Assembly (NCBI GenBank): GCA_963834365.1
Contig: CAWIBS010000036.1
Coordinates: forward strand, 310,001-374,000
DNA length: 64,000 nt
DNA from: CAWJAP01 sp963834365
GTDB lineage: Bacteria > Acidobacteriota > Vicinamibacteria > Vicinamibacterales > Vicinamibacteraceae
Reading direction: 5' to 3'
Positions 11,871 through 20,499 of this stretch are shown here, in pieces. How positions within the stretch are numbered: position 1 is the first letter of the stretch; every line of letters starts with the position of its first letter. The notes below the pieces were generated by a model that was given only the letters and a program-made list of their open reading frames with translations, ran no database searches and was not told where the DNA came from. The position numbers and the translations under genes are program-made.

Positions 11871-14680
11871 ATGGTGAGTTCACGACTCGTTCTGTTGACG
11901 ATTTTGGCCCTGGGTTCGGGCCTGGGGCTGGTTGCCGCCCAGCCGGCGCAGCGACAAGCCCAGCCGGCGCCGCCGCAGGCCCCGCCGGCGCAGCCCCAGA
12001 CCCCGCCGGCCACCCCGCAGGCCCCTCCTTCACAGGTCCGGCCCGAACAGCCCGCACCGGTGCCCCAGCCCGTTCTCCGCCAGCCGGCACCTGGTCAGCC
12101 ACCCGCCGGCCAACCCGTGGCCGCGCCGGCCCCGGAGCCGTCCGTACCGACCGCGCAAACGCCATCCGCGGCTCGAAATCCGACCACCTTCTGCGGGCAG
12201 CCCATTCCGCCGCCGGCGCGGCTGCCGCCGGCAGGGTCGGGGCCCGTGATCTTCCTGCTCGGCCCGTGCTTCGAGAAGCAGGGCAACGTGTCGTCGGTGG
12301 AACCGGCCACCTACCTCTATTACATCCGCACGAAAACAGTCGCTGCCGTCGCAGAACGCCTGGACCCCGTATGACGCGGCGGCAGAAGATCAGCTCGTCA
12401 AGGACTTCAAGCATCTGTGGGCGACCAACTTCCTCGAAGACCTCTCGATCGAGGTGACCGACTACGTGTTCTCGAACGGGGTCGTCGGCAAGCTGGTCAA
12501 GTACGACATGGAGGAGCGGCAGCGAATCAAGGTCATCGAGTACACGGGCAGCAAGCAGCTCGAGACCACGAAGATCGACGAGAAGCTCAAGGAAGAGAAC
12601 GTCGCGATCCGCATGGACTCGTTCGTTGACGATGGCCTGGTGCGGCGGGTCAAGGGGATCGTCAAGAGCATGCTGTCGGAGAAGGGGTATCTGGACAGCA
12701 CGGTCACCCACGACGTGGTGGCCATTCCCGGCGGCCCCAAGCTCGTGAACCTGGTCTTCACGATCACGGACGGGCCGAAGTACAAGATTCGCAACATCGA
12801 CTTCGTCGGGAACACCCAGATTGGCGACGGGACGCTGCGCCGCAAGATGAAGGAGACGAAGTCGCTCTGGCCGTTCTCGTTCATCACCGGTCGCGGAACC
12901 TACAAGGAAGACAAGTACGCGGAGGACGCGGAGAAGGTCGTCGGCCACTATCGCGACAACGGCTATCTGCGCGTGCGCGTCGACAACCCGGAGGTGCGGA
13001 CGCTCGCGGACAGCAGCGACGGGAAGACGCGCTTCGTGGAACTGCGGATTCCGGTCAGCGAGGGCTCGCGCTACAAGGTCGGCGAAGTGACGGTGGCCGA
13101 CAACAAGGTGGTGAAGGCCGAGGCGCTCACCGAGATCTTCCGCCTGAGGAAGGGCGAGGTACTATTCCGAGAAGGGCGTTCGCAAGGGGATGGAGAAGGC
13201 GCGTGAGCTGTACGGCTCGATTGGCTACTTCGAGTTCACGGCCTACCCCGAGTTCAAGTTCCGCGATCTGCCCGAGGATCAGCAGGGCGGTGCGAACCCG
13301 CCGCCGCCGACTCCGGCGGCGACCAACGGCCACAACACACCCGCCGGACCGGCGATCGTCGATGTCGTCCTCCACATGCAGGAGGGTGAGCAGTACTTCG
13401 TCAACCGCATCACGTTCCTCGGAAACACGACGACGCGCGACAACGTGATCCGGCGCGAGTTGCGGCTGGTCGAGGGCGGTGTCTTCAACACCGAAGCGCT
13501 CAAGTTCAGCGTCAAGCGGCTCAATCAGCTCGGGTACTTCAAGCAGCTCGAAGGCAACGAAGGCATCGACGTCCAGAAGACGCCGAACGAGAAGAACAAG
13601 GTCGACGTCAAGCTGAAGCTCGAAGAGCAGAACCGGAACCAGCTCACCTTCGGCGCCGGTGTCTCGCAGTTCGAGGGCGCCTTCGCGCAGTTCGCCTTCC
13701 AGACGTCGAACTTCCTCGGTCGCGGCGAGACGCTCTCGCTCTCGGTGCTGGCTGGCAAGCGCTACAAGGACTACCAGGTCTCGTTCACCGAGCCCTACCT
13801 GTTCGACCGCCCGATCACCGGCGGCGTCAACATCTTCAACCGGACGATCAAGTACATCGGCGCGTTCACCCAGGAGTCGCTGGGCGGCAACATCCTGTTC
13901 GGCTTCCCGCTGGCCGACTTCACCCGAGCCTTTGCTTCCTACAGCTACGAGAGCGTCGGCATCAGCGACCTGAACGAGTTCTACAACGATCCGGCGGTCA
14001 TCGATCGCAACCCGTTCCTGAAGGACGCGCTGCTCATCGCGCAAGGCGGCAGGCGCACGATCAGCAAGGTCACGCCGAGCGTGGTGTACAACACGGTCGA
14101 CAATCCAATCTTCCCGACGACCGGCAAGCGCGTCTCGGCGACCGCTGACCTGGCAGGCCTCGGTGGGAACACCGCGTTCTACAAGCCCAGGCTCGAGGCC
14201 ATCGCCTACTTCCAGCACACGCGGCGCACGTCGGTGGGCATGCGCGGGCAGTTCGAGTTCGTCGCGCCGTATCAGCGCACGCTCGCCCTGCCGATCTTCG
14301 AGCGCCTGACGCTCGGCGGCGAGTACAGCATCCGCGGCTACGACATCCGGACGATTGGCCCCCGCGATCCGCTTTCCGGGCTCGTCATCGGCGGCAACAA
14401 GAGCCTGCTGTTCAACGGCGAGTATCTCATCCAGATCGCCGGGCCGGTCCGGCTCGTGGGATTCTTCGACGCTGGCCAGGTGCGCGCCGAGACCCAGTCC
14501 TTCGCGATGGATCAGTTCATCGCGTCGACGGGTGCCGAGATCCGGTTCTTCATGCCGGTGCTGAACGTGCCGTTCCGCCTGATCTTCGCGCGCAACATCA
14601 ACTACGAGGACATCCTCACCAACAACTACGAGCCCGAGAAGAAGTGGCGGTTCCGCTTCGCGGTGGGATCGACCTTCTGA
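11871..14680 (+). CDS. bamA: Outer membrane protein assembly factor BamA
   Basis: Essential Omp85 insertase for outer-membrane beta-barrel proteins, about 935 aa. A signal peptide (VLLTILALGSGLGLVAA) leads into an unusually long Pro/Ala/Gln-rich linker of roughly 80 residues. POTRA-like repeats follow (for example NIDFVGNTQIG and RITFLGNTTTRDNVIRREL), then the 16-strand barrel with GRGETLSLS, the GGEYSIRGYD loop motif, SLLFNGEYLI and GFFDAGQV. The protein ends in a terminal Phe (FRFAVGSTF), the usual barrel signal. Two single-base insertions near 12335 and 13159 break it. It heads the envelope block with ompH, fabZ, lpxA and lpxI. Confidence 0.95.
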
Positions 14681-14687
14681 CGCGACG

Positions 14688-14709
14688 CCGGCAGCCGTGC
14701 GGCTGCCGG
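14688..14709 (+). terminator. Hairpin after bamA
   Basis: ccggcagccg, 2-nt loop, cggctgccgg: a perfect 10-bp stem starting 8 nt after the bamA stop. There is no clear T-run, so it may attenuate rather than terminate transcription into ompH. Confidence 0.45.
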
Positions 14710-14830
14710 ATCGACGCGTTTCGTGTAAGCTAGAGCGTTCGAACGGGCCCGAGTGGCCGGGCCGGGCTGAGCGGGCGTGCGGGAGCATGCCGCGTTGGCC
14801 GATAGACAACCGAGAAGGATCCAACCGACC

Positions 14831-15475
14831 ATGAACTCACGCCTCGCCCTCGCGGCCGTCGGCCTTGCGCTGACAGCTGGTCCCCTGTTTGCGCAGCAGC
14901 CGCCGCCGAAGCCGGCCCCGACGCCCGCGCCGACGACCCCGGCGCCAACGACCCAGGCTCCGGCGACCCCGGCCCCCGCGGCCACGCAGCCCGCCCAACC
15001 GCCGCGGCCGTTCCCGGAGGGGGCGAAGTTCGCCTACGTGAACGTCCAGCGCATCGCGCAGGAATCCACCGAGGGCAAGGCCGCGACGGGCCGGATCAAC
15101 GCGTTGCGCGAGAAGAAGGAGAAGGAGCTGCAGGAGAAGAACATGCAGCTCGAGGCGGCGCGCAAGAAGCTCGAGACGAGCGCCTCGGTCATCGCCGACG
15201 CGGCCCGCGCCCAGCAGCAGAAGGAAGTCGAGCGCCAGCAGGTGGATCTGCAGCGGGCCACCCAGGACGCCCAGGCCGAGGTCGAGGAGCTGCAGCGCGA
15301 GCTGCAGATGGAGTTCCAGCGCAAGCTGCTGCCGCTCATCGAAGAAGTGCGGGCGGCGAAGGGCCTGTTGATGGTCTTCAGCAGCCTCGATTCCGGCATC
15401 CTCGCGGCCGACACCGGCCTCGATATCACGGCCGACGTCATCAAGCGTCTCGACAGCACGCCCGCGAAGAAGTAG
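14831..15475 (+). CDS. OmpH/Skp-family periplasmic chaperone
   Basis: Periplasmic holdase that carries unfolded outer-membrane proteins to the BAM complex. 214 aa: a signal peptide ending LTAGPLFAQ, a Pro/Ala/Thr linker of about 35 residues, then FAYVNVQRIAQESTEGKAA, the OmpH start, and a long Lys/Glu/Gln-rich coiled coil (KEKELQEKNMQLEAARKKLE...). The globular strand ILAADTGLDITADVIKRLD ends the protein. It lies right after bamA, the canonical order. Reading frame intact. Confidence 0.88.
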   Translation: MNSRLALAAVGLALTAGPLFAQQPPPKPAPTPAPTTPAPTTQAPATPAPAATQPAQPPRPFPEGAKFAYVNVQRIAQESTEGKAATGRINALREKKEKELQEKNMQLEAARKKLETSASVIADAARAQQQKEVERQQVDLQRATQDAQAEVEELQRELQMEFQRKLLPLIEEVRAAKGLLMVFSSLDSGILAADTGLDITADVIKRLDSTPAKK

Positions 15476-15541
15476 TCTCCGCCGGACGGGGCGAGGAAAC
15501 GGCCGTGCCCCGGTGCGTCTCTGCCGTGCGCAGCCCAATTT

Positions 15542-15967
15542 CGCCCGTCACTCGACCGGCTCTCCTTCCGCTACCCACTGCCGCTCGTCGACGCCATCGT
15601 CGAGCACGACCGCGGAGTGCGACTGGCCGCCATCAAGGCCGTCACGGTCAGCGAGGAGTTCTTCCAGGGCCATTTCCCCGGCGTGCCGCTCATGCCCGGG
15701 GTCCTGATGATCGAGTCCCTGGCGCACGCGGCAGCCATCCTGCTGTTCGATCGCGAGCGCGAGCCCTCGGCGAGCCGCGCGTTCCTGCGCGGCGTGGACG
15801 GAGCGAAGTTCCGCCGCCAGGTCGTGCCCGGCGACATCGTGCGCCTCGAGGTGCGCTTCCTCCGCGAGCGCCTGGGCCTCGCCTCGATCCGCGGCCAGGC
15901 GCTTCGTCGAGGGTCAGGTCGTGGCCGAGGCCGACCTGCTGCTCGCCGTCGTGCGGGAACGCGTTGA
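15542..15967 (+). CDS. fabZ: 3-hydroxyacyl-[ACP] dehydratase FabZ (apparently N-terminal part of a FabZ-LpxA fusion)
   Basis: Hot-dog-fold dehydratase of fatty-acid elongation. The sequence FRYPLPLVDAI, FFQGHFPGVPLMPGVLMIESLAHAA holds the catalytic His (GHFPG) and Glu (ES.AHA) with normal spacing. VPGDIVRLEV is the usual second half. One inserted C near 15902 throws the end out of frame; without it the tail FVEGQVVAEADLLLAVV is canonical. That corrected frame runs with no stop into LpxA. The uncorrected frame would stop at 15965-15967. The start is uncertain: no ATG is visible in the right frame, and a GTG near 15505-15512 with another indel is plausible. Confidence 0.82.
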   Translation, partial: RPSLDRLSFRYPLPLVDAIVEHDRGVRLAAIKAVTVSEEFFQGHFPGVPLMPGVLMIESLAHAAAILLFDREREPSASRAFLRGVDGAKFRRQVVPGDIVRLEVRFLRERLGLASIRGQALRRGSGRGRGRPAARRRAGTR

Positions 15968-16784
15968 CATCCATCCGTCGGCCACCGTCGCCCCGGGCGC
16001 CGAGATCGGCGCGGGCACCCTCGTCGGGCCGAATGCGGTGGTCGGACCGCAGGTGCGGATCGGCCGCAACTGCAGGATTGGCGCGTCGTCGGTGGTGGAC
16101 GGACGGACCGACATCGGCGACGGCTCCGAAGTCTTCCCGTTCGCGTCCATCGGGCTGATTCCGCAGGACCTCAAGTTCCGCGGCGAGGACACGAGCCTCG
16201 TCATCGGCCGCCGGAACATCTTTCGTGAGTTCGTCACGATCCATCGCGGGACGGCGGGCGGCGGCGGCCTGACGACGATCGGCGATCGCAACGTGTTCAT
16301 GGCGTATGCGCATGTGGCGCACGACTGCCACATCGGCAATGACACGATCTTCGGCAACGGCGCCACCCTCGGCGGCCACGTGACGGTGGAGGACTACGCG
16401 ACGATCAGCGCCTTCTCCGGCGTGCACCAGTTCTGCCGCATCGGTCGGCACGCGTTCATCGGCGGGTTCTCGGTGGTGACGAAGGATGCGCTGCCGTTCG
16501 CCAAGACGGTCGGCAACCGCCCCGCCCGCAGCTACGGGCTCAATACGGTCGGCCTGGTTCGCCGGCGCATGCCCGCCGACGTCGTCTCCAAGCTGCGGCG
16601 GGCGTATCGCTACCTCCTGACCTCGAAGCTGAACACGTCGCGGGCGCTCGTGCAGATCGAGCAGGACCCCGGCCTCCAGTGTGAGGAGGTCCAGCACCTC
16701 GTCGGGTTCATCCGCACGTCCTCGCGCGGCGTGGTGCTGCGACGGGCGTCGCGACGGCTCGAGGAAGTGGTCGCCGACGAGTAG
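15921..16784 (+). CDS. lpxA: Acyl-ACP--UDP-N-acetylglucosamine O-acyltransferase (LpxA)
   Basis: First committed step of lipid A synthesis: transfer of a 3-hydroxyacyl chain to UDP-GlcNAc or its 3-amino analogue. Left-handed parallel beta-helix hexapeptides begin VDIHPSATVAPGAEIGAGT. The catalytic His lies in AHVAHDCHIGN. GGHVTVEDYATISAFSGVHQFCRIG and PARSYGLNTVGLVRR are typical. The helical C-terminal domain ends at the TAG at 16782-16784. A free-standing start would be the in-frame GTG at about 15951, but the frame is open upstream into FabZ. lpxD is not next to it. Confidence 0.93.
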   Translation: MAEADLLLAVVRERVDIHPSATVAPGAEIGAGTLVGPNAVVGPQVRIGRNCRIGASSVVDGRTDIGDGSEVFPFASIGLIPQDLKFRGEDTSLVIGRRNIFREFVTIHRGTAGGGGLTTIGDRNVFMAYAHVAHDCHIGNDTIFGNGATLGGHVTVEDYATISAFSGVHQFCRIGRHAFIGGFSVVTKDALPFAKTVGNRPARSYGLNTVGLVRRRMPADVVSKLRRAYRYLLTSKLNTSRALVQIEQDPGLQCEEVQHLVGFIRTSSRGVVLRRASRRLEEVVADE

Positions 16785-16797
16785 TCGCGAGGCGCGC

Positions 16798-17622
16798 GTG
16801 CCACCGCTGGGTCTCATCGCCGGAAACGGGCGCTTTCCCTTCCTCGTCCTGGATGCCGCACGCGGCCTGGGGCGCGATGTGACGGTCGTGGCGATTCGCG
16901 ACGAAGCGGATCCGTCGCTCGAAGCGGCCGCCGCCGCGCGGCGGGCGGATGTGCACTGGGTGTCGCTCGGTCAGCTCGGCCGCTGCATCTCCGTGCTGAA
17001 GGACGCGGGCGTGTCCGAGGCCGTGATGGCGGGCCAGGTCAAGCACGTCAAGATCTTCTCGGATTTCGTCCCGGACCTGACGCTCCTCTCGGTGATCCGC
17101 CGTCTCAAGGCGCGGTCCACCGACGCGCTGATCGCCGCGGTGGCCGACGTGTTGCGCGAGAAGGGGATCACGCTCATCGACTCCACGACCTTCCTCAAGC
17201 CGCTCATGGCCGGGACCGGCGTGCTGTCACGACGCCAGCCCGACGATCGCGTACGGGCGGACTTCGAATTCGGCTATCGCATGGCGGACGTGATCGCGGG
17301 ACTCGACGTGGGCCAGACGATCGTGGTGAAGGATCGCGCCGTCGTCGCCGTCGAGGCGATGGAAGGTACCGACGAGACGATCGCGCGCGCCGGGCGCCTC
17401 GCCGGGCCGGGCACGGTCGTCATCAAGGTCGCCAAGCCGAATCAGGACATGCGGTTCGACGTACCCGTCGTCGGCGTCTCGACCATCGGCGCCATGGCGT
17501 CCGCCGGCGCCGTCGCCCTGACTGTCGATGCCGGCCGGACGCTCCTGGTCGATGGCGGGGCCGTCGTCACGGCGGCCGACGAGGCCGGCATCGTCCTCGT
17601 TGGAAGGGCCGCGGCGTCATGA
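16798..17622 (+). CDS. lpxI: UDP-2,3-diacylglucosamine pyrophosphatase LpxI
   Basis: Hydrolyses UDP-2,3-diacylglucosamine to lipid X and UMP in lipid A synthesis, replacing LpxH in many non-gammaproteobacteria. 274 aa, frame intact. GLIAGNGRFPFLVLDAAR opens the N-terminal domain. DSTTFLKPLMAGTGVLSRRQPD and GQTIVVKDRAVVAVEAMEGTDETI are hallmark stretches, as is the KVAKPNQDMRFDVPVVG motif. It starts at GTG 14 bp after lpxA and ends ATGA-overlapped with the next gene, so the three are probably one operon. Confidence 0.92.
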   Translation: MPPLGLIAGNGRFPFLVLDAARGLGRDVTVVAIRDEADPSLEAAAAARRADVHWVSLGQLGRCISVLKDAGVSEAVMAGQVKHVKIFSDFVPDLTLLSVIRRLKARSTDALIAAVADVLREKGITLIDSTTFLKPLMAGTGVLSRRQPDDRVRADFEFGYRMADVIAGLDVGQTIVVKDRAVVAVEAMEGTDETIARAGRLAGPGTVVIKVAKPNQDMRFDVPVVGVSTIGAMASAGAVALTVDAGRTLLVDGGAVVTAADEAGIVLVGRAAAS

Positions 17623-18566
17623 GCGCGGCCAGCACCCTGCGCGTCGCCGTGATTGGCGTCGGGTACCTCGGGCGTCATCATGCACGCATTCTGTCTGCGC
17701 TCGACGGAGTGACGCTCGTCGGGGTCGTCGATCGCGATTTCAGCCGCGCGAGCGAGATTGCCGCGGCCCACGGCACGACCGCCTTCGCCAGCGCGGCCGG
17801 GATGCCGGACGTGGACGCGGTGACGATCGCGGTTCCCACCGAGTCGCACGCCGCCGAGGCGCGTCCGTTCCTCGAGCGAGGCGTGGCGGTGCTCGTCGAA
17901 AAGCCGCTCACTCGCACCGTGGCTGAGGCCGACACGCTGCTCGAGACCGCCGCCGCCGGTGGGGGGGTGCTGGCCGTTGGTCACACCGAGAGGTTCAACC
18001 CCGCCCTGACGACCGCGCTGCCGCACATCTCGAGGCCCGGCTTCGTCGAGGTCCACAGGCTCGGCACGTTTCCCGATCGGAGTCTGGATATCGATGTCGT
18101 CTTCGATCTGATGATCCATGATCTCGATGTGCTGCTGGCGTCGGTGGACGGGGAGGTGACGGCCATCGAAGCCGTGGGGGTGCCGGTCCTGACCTCACGC
18201 GTCGACATCGCCAACGCGCGGCTGCGCTTCGCCTCGGGGTGCATCGCGAACCTCACCGCGAGCCGCATCAGCCGCGATCGGGTGAGGAAGGTCCGATTCT
18301 TCCAGCCCCAGGCCTACGTGTCGATCGACTATGCCAGCCAGGAAGTCGAGTGCTTCCGGCTTCTCCCCGGGGGCGGCGCGCCGGTCATCGAAGGCGGGAA
18401 GCTCGACGTGCCCAGGGATGAGCCCCTCCGGCTCGAGCTCACCGACTTCGTGGACGCAGTTCGAACGGGTCGGCGTCCGCGCGTGAGCGGGGAAGACGGG
18501 CGGCGGGCGCTGGCGCTCGCGCACCGCATCGTCGAGCGGATGGGTGAAGGACCTCCCGGGACGTAA
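17619..18566 (+). CDS. Gfo/Idh/MocA-family oxidoreductase
   Basis: NAD(P)-dependent sugar dehydrogenase family, 315 aa. Rossmann motif VAVIGVGYLGRHHARI, family signature VEKPLTRTVAEAD (the EKP motif) and a C-terminal substrate domain with DLMIHDLDVLL. It overlaps lpxI by ATGA. In lipid A clusters a Gfo/Idh/MocA protein can be GnnA, which oxidises UDP-GlcNAc before transamination by GnnB to give 3-amino lipid A. I see no gnnB here, so that role is only an inference from position. Confidence 0.85.
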   Translation: MSAASTLRVAVIGVGYLGRHHARILSALDGVTLVGVVDRDFSRASEIAAAHGTTAFASAAGMPDVDAVTIAVPTESHAAEARPFLERGVAVLVEKPLTRTVAEADTLLETAAAGGGVLAVGHTERFNPALTTALPHISRPGFVEVHRLGTFPDRSLDIDVVFDLMIHDLDVLLASVDGEVTAIEAVGVPVLTSRVDIANARLRFASGCIANLTASRISRDRVRKVRFFQPQAYVSIDYASQEVECFRLLPGGGAPVIEGGKLDVPRDEPLRLELTDFVDAVRTGRRPRVSGEDGRRALALAHRIVERMGEGPPGT

Positions 18567-18698
18567 GCTCCGGGGCTGCGCGGTTGAAGAACGCGACTGA
18601 GGGCCGGGACGTCAACATTCACGCGTAGCCGCGCAACTTCAATTCCGGGCGCCGCGCCGGGCGGGCTCGCCGCTGCAGGCCCGGGTGCTACACAGATC

Positions 18699-19586
18699 AT
18701 GTCCACGTCACTCGAGGAACTGTCGGCACGAATCAAAGAGGGGCAGCGCCCGACGAACGCCGAGGTGCGAGCGATCCTCGATACGCCCGATCTGGTGTCG
18801 GTGGGGATGCTGGCCACCGACGTCCGGCGTGCGAGGGTCGGCGATCGCGTGACCTTCGTTCGCGTGGCCGAAGTCGGCCACGGATCTCCGCTCCCGGATG
18901 CCTTCCCGTCAGCGACCGGCGAAATCCGGCTCACCGGCCGGCCGTCATCGGCCGAGGCCGCGGTGGCGCGCGCATGGGCGGTCGCCGAACGGGCGTCGGG
19001 CGTGGCTGTTACGGCGTGGTCCCTCACCGATCTCGTCGAGCTCGGTGGAGGCGACGACGGCCTCGTGTCGCTTGCGCGGGCGCTGCGCGAGGCGGGAGTG
19101 CATGGACCGGCGGAAGTGCTGCTCGACACACTGCCCGACCTGACGGCCGTACATCGCGTGCTGGACGTGGGGCTGGCCGTGCCCGTCGCCGGCTGGCGCA
19201 AGGTGCCCGCCGATCCCGTGTCCGCATTGCGGCGCGTGCACGATTTGCAGACCGCCACCAACGCCCTGCAGGCGTTCGCGGTCCTGCCGACGAGCGTGAG
19301 CGGTGGCACGCCGTCCACCGGCTATGACGACATGAAGCTCGTGGCGCTCGCACGTGTCGTGCTCGACAACGTGGCGCACATCCAGGTGGACTGGACTGCG
19401 CATGGCCCCAAGCTCTCGCAGGTGGCGCTGCTCTTTGGCGCGAGCGATCTCGATCGGGTGCCCGCGTCGGACGACGCGCCGCTCGGCCCGCGCCGCGCGC
19501 CGCTCGAAGAGGTCCGTCGCAACATCGAGTCCGCATCCCTCCAGCCGGTCGCGCGCGACGGCCGCTTCGCGCGGCTGCCCGAGTGA
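18699..19586 (+). CDS. MqnE/MqnC-like protein lacking the radical-SAM cysteines
   Basis: 295 aa in one unbroken frame. The N-terminal block DTPDLVSVGMLATDVRRARVGDRVTFVR and the C-terminal block GYDDMKLVALARVVLDN..HIQVDW...GPKLSQVALLFGASDLD follow aminofutalosine synthase (MqnE). Where MqnE carries NYTNVC...C..C for its 4Fe-4S cluster, this protein has no such segment. I find no cysteine anywhere in it, and it is shorter than the usual 360-390 aa. It should therefore be unable to do radical-SAM chemistry. It is GTGA-coupled to mqnA, so it is retained in the pathway operon. Role unknown; a scaffold or regulator is a guess. Confidence 0.75.
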   Translation: MSTSLEELSARIKEGQRPTNAEVRAILDTPDLVSVGMLATDVRRARVGDRVTFVRVAEVGHGSPLPDAFPSATGEIRLTGRPSSAEAAVARAWAVAERASGVAVTAWSLTDLVELGGGDDGLVSLARALREAGVHGPAEVLLDTLPDLTAVHRVLDVGLAVPVAGWRKVPADPVSALRRVHDLQTATNALQAFAVLPTSVSGGTPSTGYDDMKLVALARVVLDNVAHIQVDWTAHGPKLSQVALLFGASDLDRVPASDDAPLGPRRAPLEEVRRNIESASLQPVARDGRFARLPE

Positions 19587-20404
19587 CTGCCTCGTCCACG
19601 CCTGGCCTGGCCTCGCTGACGCGGCTCGGCGCGGTGAGCTATCTGAACACCCGCCCGCTCGTCTACGGGCTCGAGCACCGGCCGGAGTTGCTGCTGCGCT
19701 TCGACGTCCCGTCGCGGTGCGCCGATCTGCTCGCCGGCGGCCTGGTGGATCTGGGGTTGATCCCCGCGTTCGAGTTCGCGCGTCACGGCGGCTACGCGAT
19801 CGTCCCCGATGTGTCGATTGCGTCGCACGGTGCGGTCGATTCCGTCGCGCTGTTCACGCGTCGTCCGATCGGCGACGTGCGATCCATTGCGCTCGATGCC
19901 AGCTCGCGCACGTCGGCCAACCTCGTGCGCCTGCTGTGCGCGCGTCAGTTCCGTATCGCCCCGGTATTCGTGGACGCAGCGCCCGACCTGCCGTCCATGC
20001 TGGCCCGATGCGATGCTGCGCTGCTGATTGGCGATCCGGCGCTCTTCACCGACCCGGCCGCGTTCGACAGCGAGAAGATCGATCTGGGTGCCGCCTGGAC
20101 CGACCTGACGGGCCTGCCTTTCGTCTGGGCCTTCTGGGCGGGGATTCCAGGCGCCGCCTCTCCCGCGGTGTGCCGTCTGCTTCGTGACGCGCGCGATCGG
20201 GGCGTGGCGGAAATCGACGTGATCGCCTCCCGCGAAGCACCCGATGATCCGGCGCGCCGTGCTCGAATCGCGCGCTATCTCCGCGAGTCGATCGCCTACG
20301 ATTTCGAGGGATCGCTGGTCCGGGGTGTGTCGCTCTTCTTCGGCCTGCTCGAGGAGGAAGGGCTCGTCAGTCGCGCCCCCGCCCTGACCTTCTACGATGC
20401 GTGA
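19583..20404 (+). CDS. mqnA: Chorismate dehydratase MqnA
   Basis: Converts chorismate to 3-[(1-carboxyvinyl)oxy]benzoate, the first step of the futalosine menaquinone pathway. 273 aa with a periplasmic-binding-protein-like fold. LGAVSYLNTRPLVYGLE is the signature N-terminus. VDLGLIPAFEF, SIALDASSRTSANLVRLL and LLIGDPAL are the substrate-binding stretches, and LPFVWAFWAG follows. The GTG start overlaps the stop of the preceding MqnE-like gene. Frame intact. Confidence 0.92.
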   Translation: MTASSTPGLASLTRLGAVSYLNTRPLVYGLEHRPELLLRFDVPSRCADLLAGGLVDLGLIPAFEFARHGGYAIVPDVSIASHGAVDSVALFTRRPIGDVRSIALDASSRTSANLVRLLCARQFRIAPVFVDAAPDLPSMLARCDAALLIGDPALFTDPAAFDSEKIDLGAAWTDLTGLPFVWAFWAGIPGAASPAVCRLLRDARDRGVAEIDVIASREAPDDPARRARIARYLRESIAYDFEGSLVRGVSLFFGLLEEEGLVSRAPALTFYDA

Positions 20405-20411
20405 TCCGGAT

Positions 20412-20424
20412 GGGGACTGTCCCC
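20412..20424. repeat. Short palindrome ggggac-t-gtcccc
   Basis: A perfect 6-bp stem with a single-base apex, 8 bp after the mqnA stop and about 76 bp before the likely glpD start. It is AT-richer around 20430-20450 than the neighbourhood. Similar GGGGACTGTCCCC strings recur in other environmental genomes as I recall; not checked. Confidence 0.45.
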
Positions 20425-20499
20425 CTGTGGAAGACTTTGTGGAAAATGGTGACGGTGGGGCGACAGGTGGCAAGTTCTGCCACTAGACTCTGCGGGACC

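Noticed and set aside
18699..19586. Frameshift as the reason for the missing cysteines in the MqnE-like gene.
   Set aside because: The frame is open for all 295 codons and stays similar to MqnE on both sides of the gap; other frames of the region show no CxxxCxxC.
20425..20455. tgtggaaga and tgtggaaaa resembling DnaA boxes, possible origin.
   Set aside because: Only two weak matches, no dnaA/dnaN nearby, and no extended AT-rich unwinding region.
20401..20499. N-terminal extension of GlpD from GTG 20401.
   Set aside because: The 33 extra residues are encoded across a palindrome and lack resemblance to GlpD; GTG 20500 sits at the normal distance from the FAD motif.
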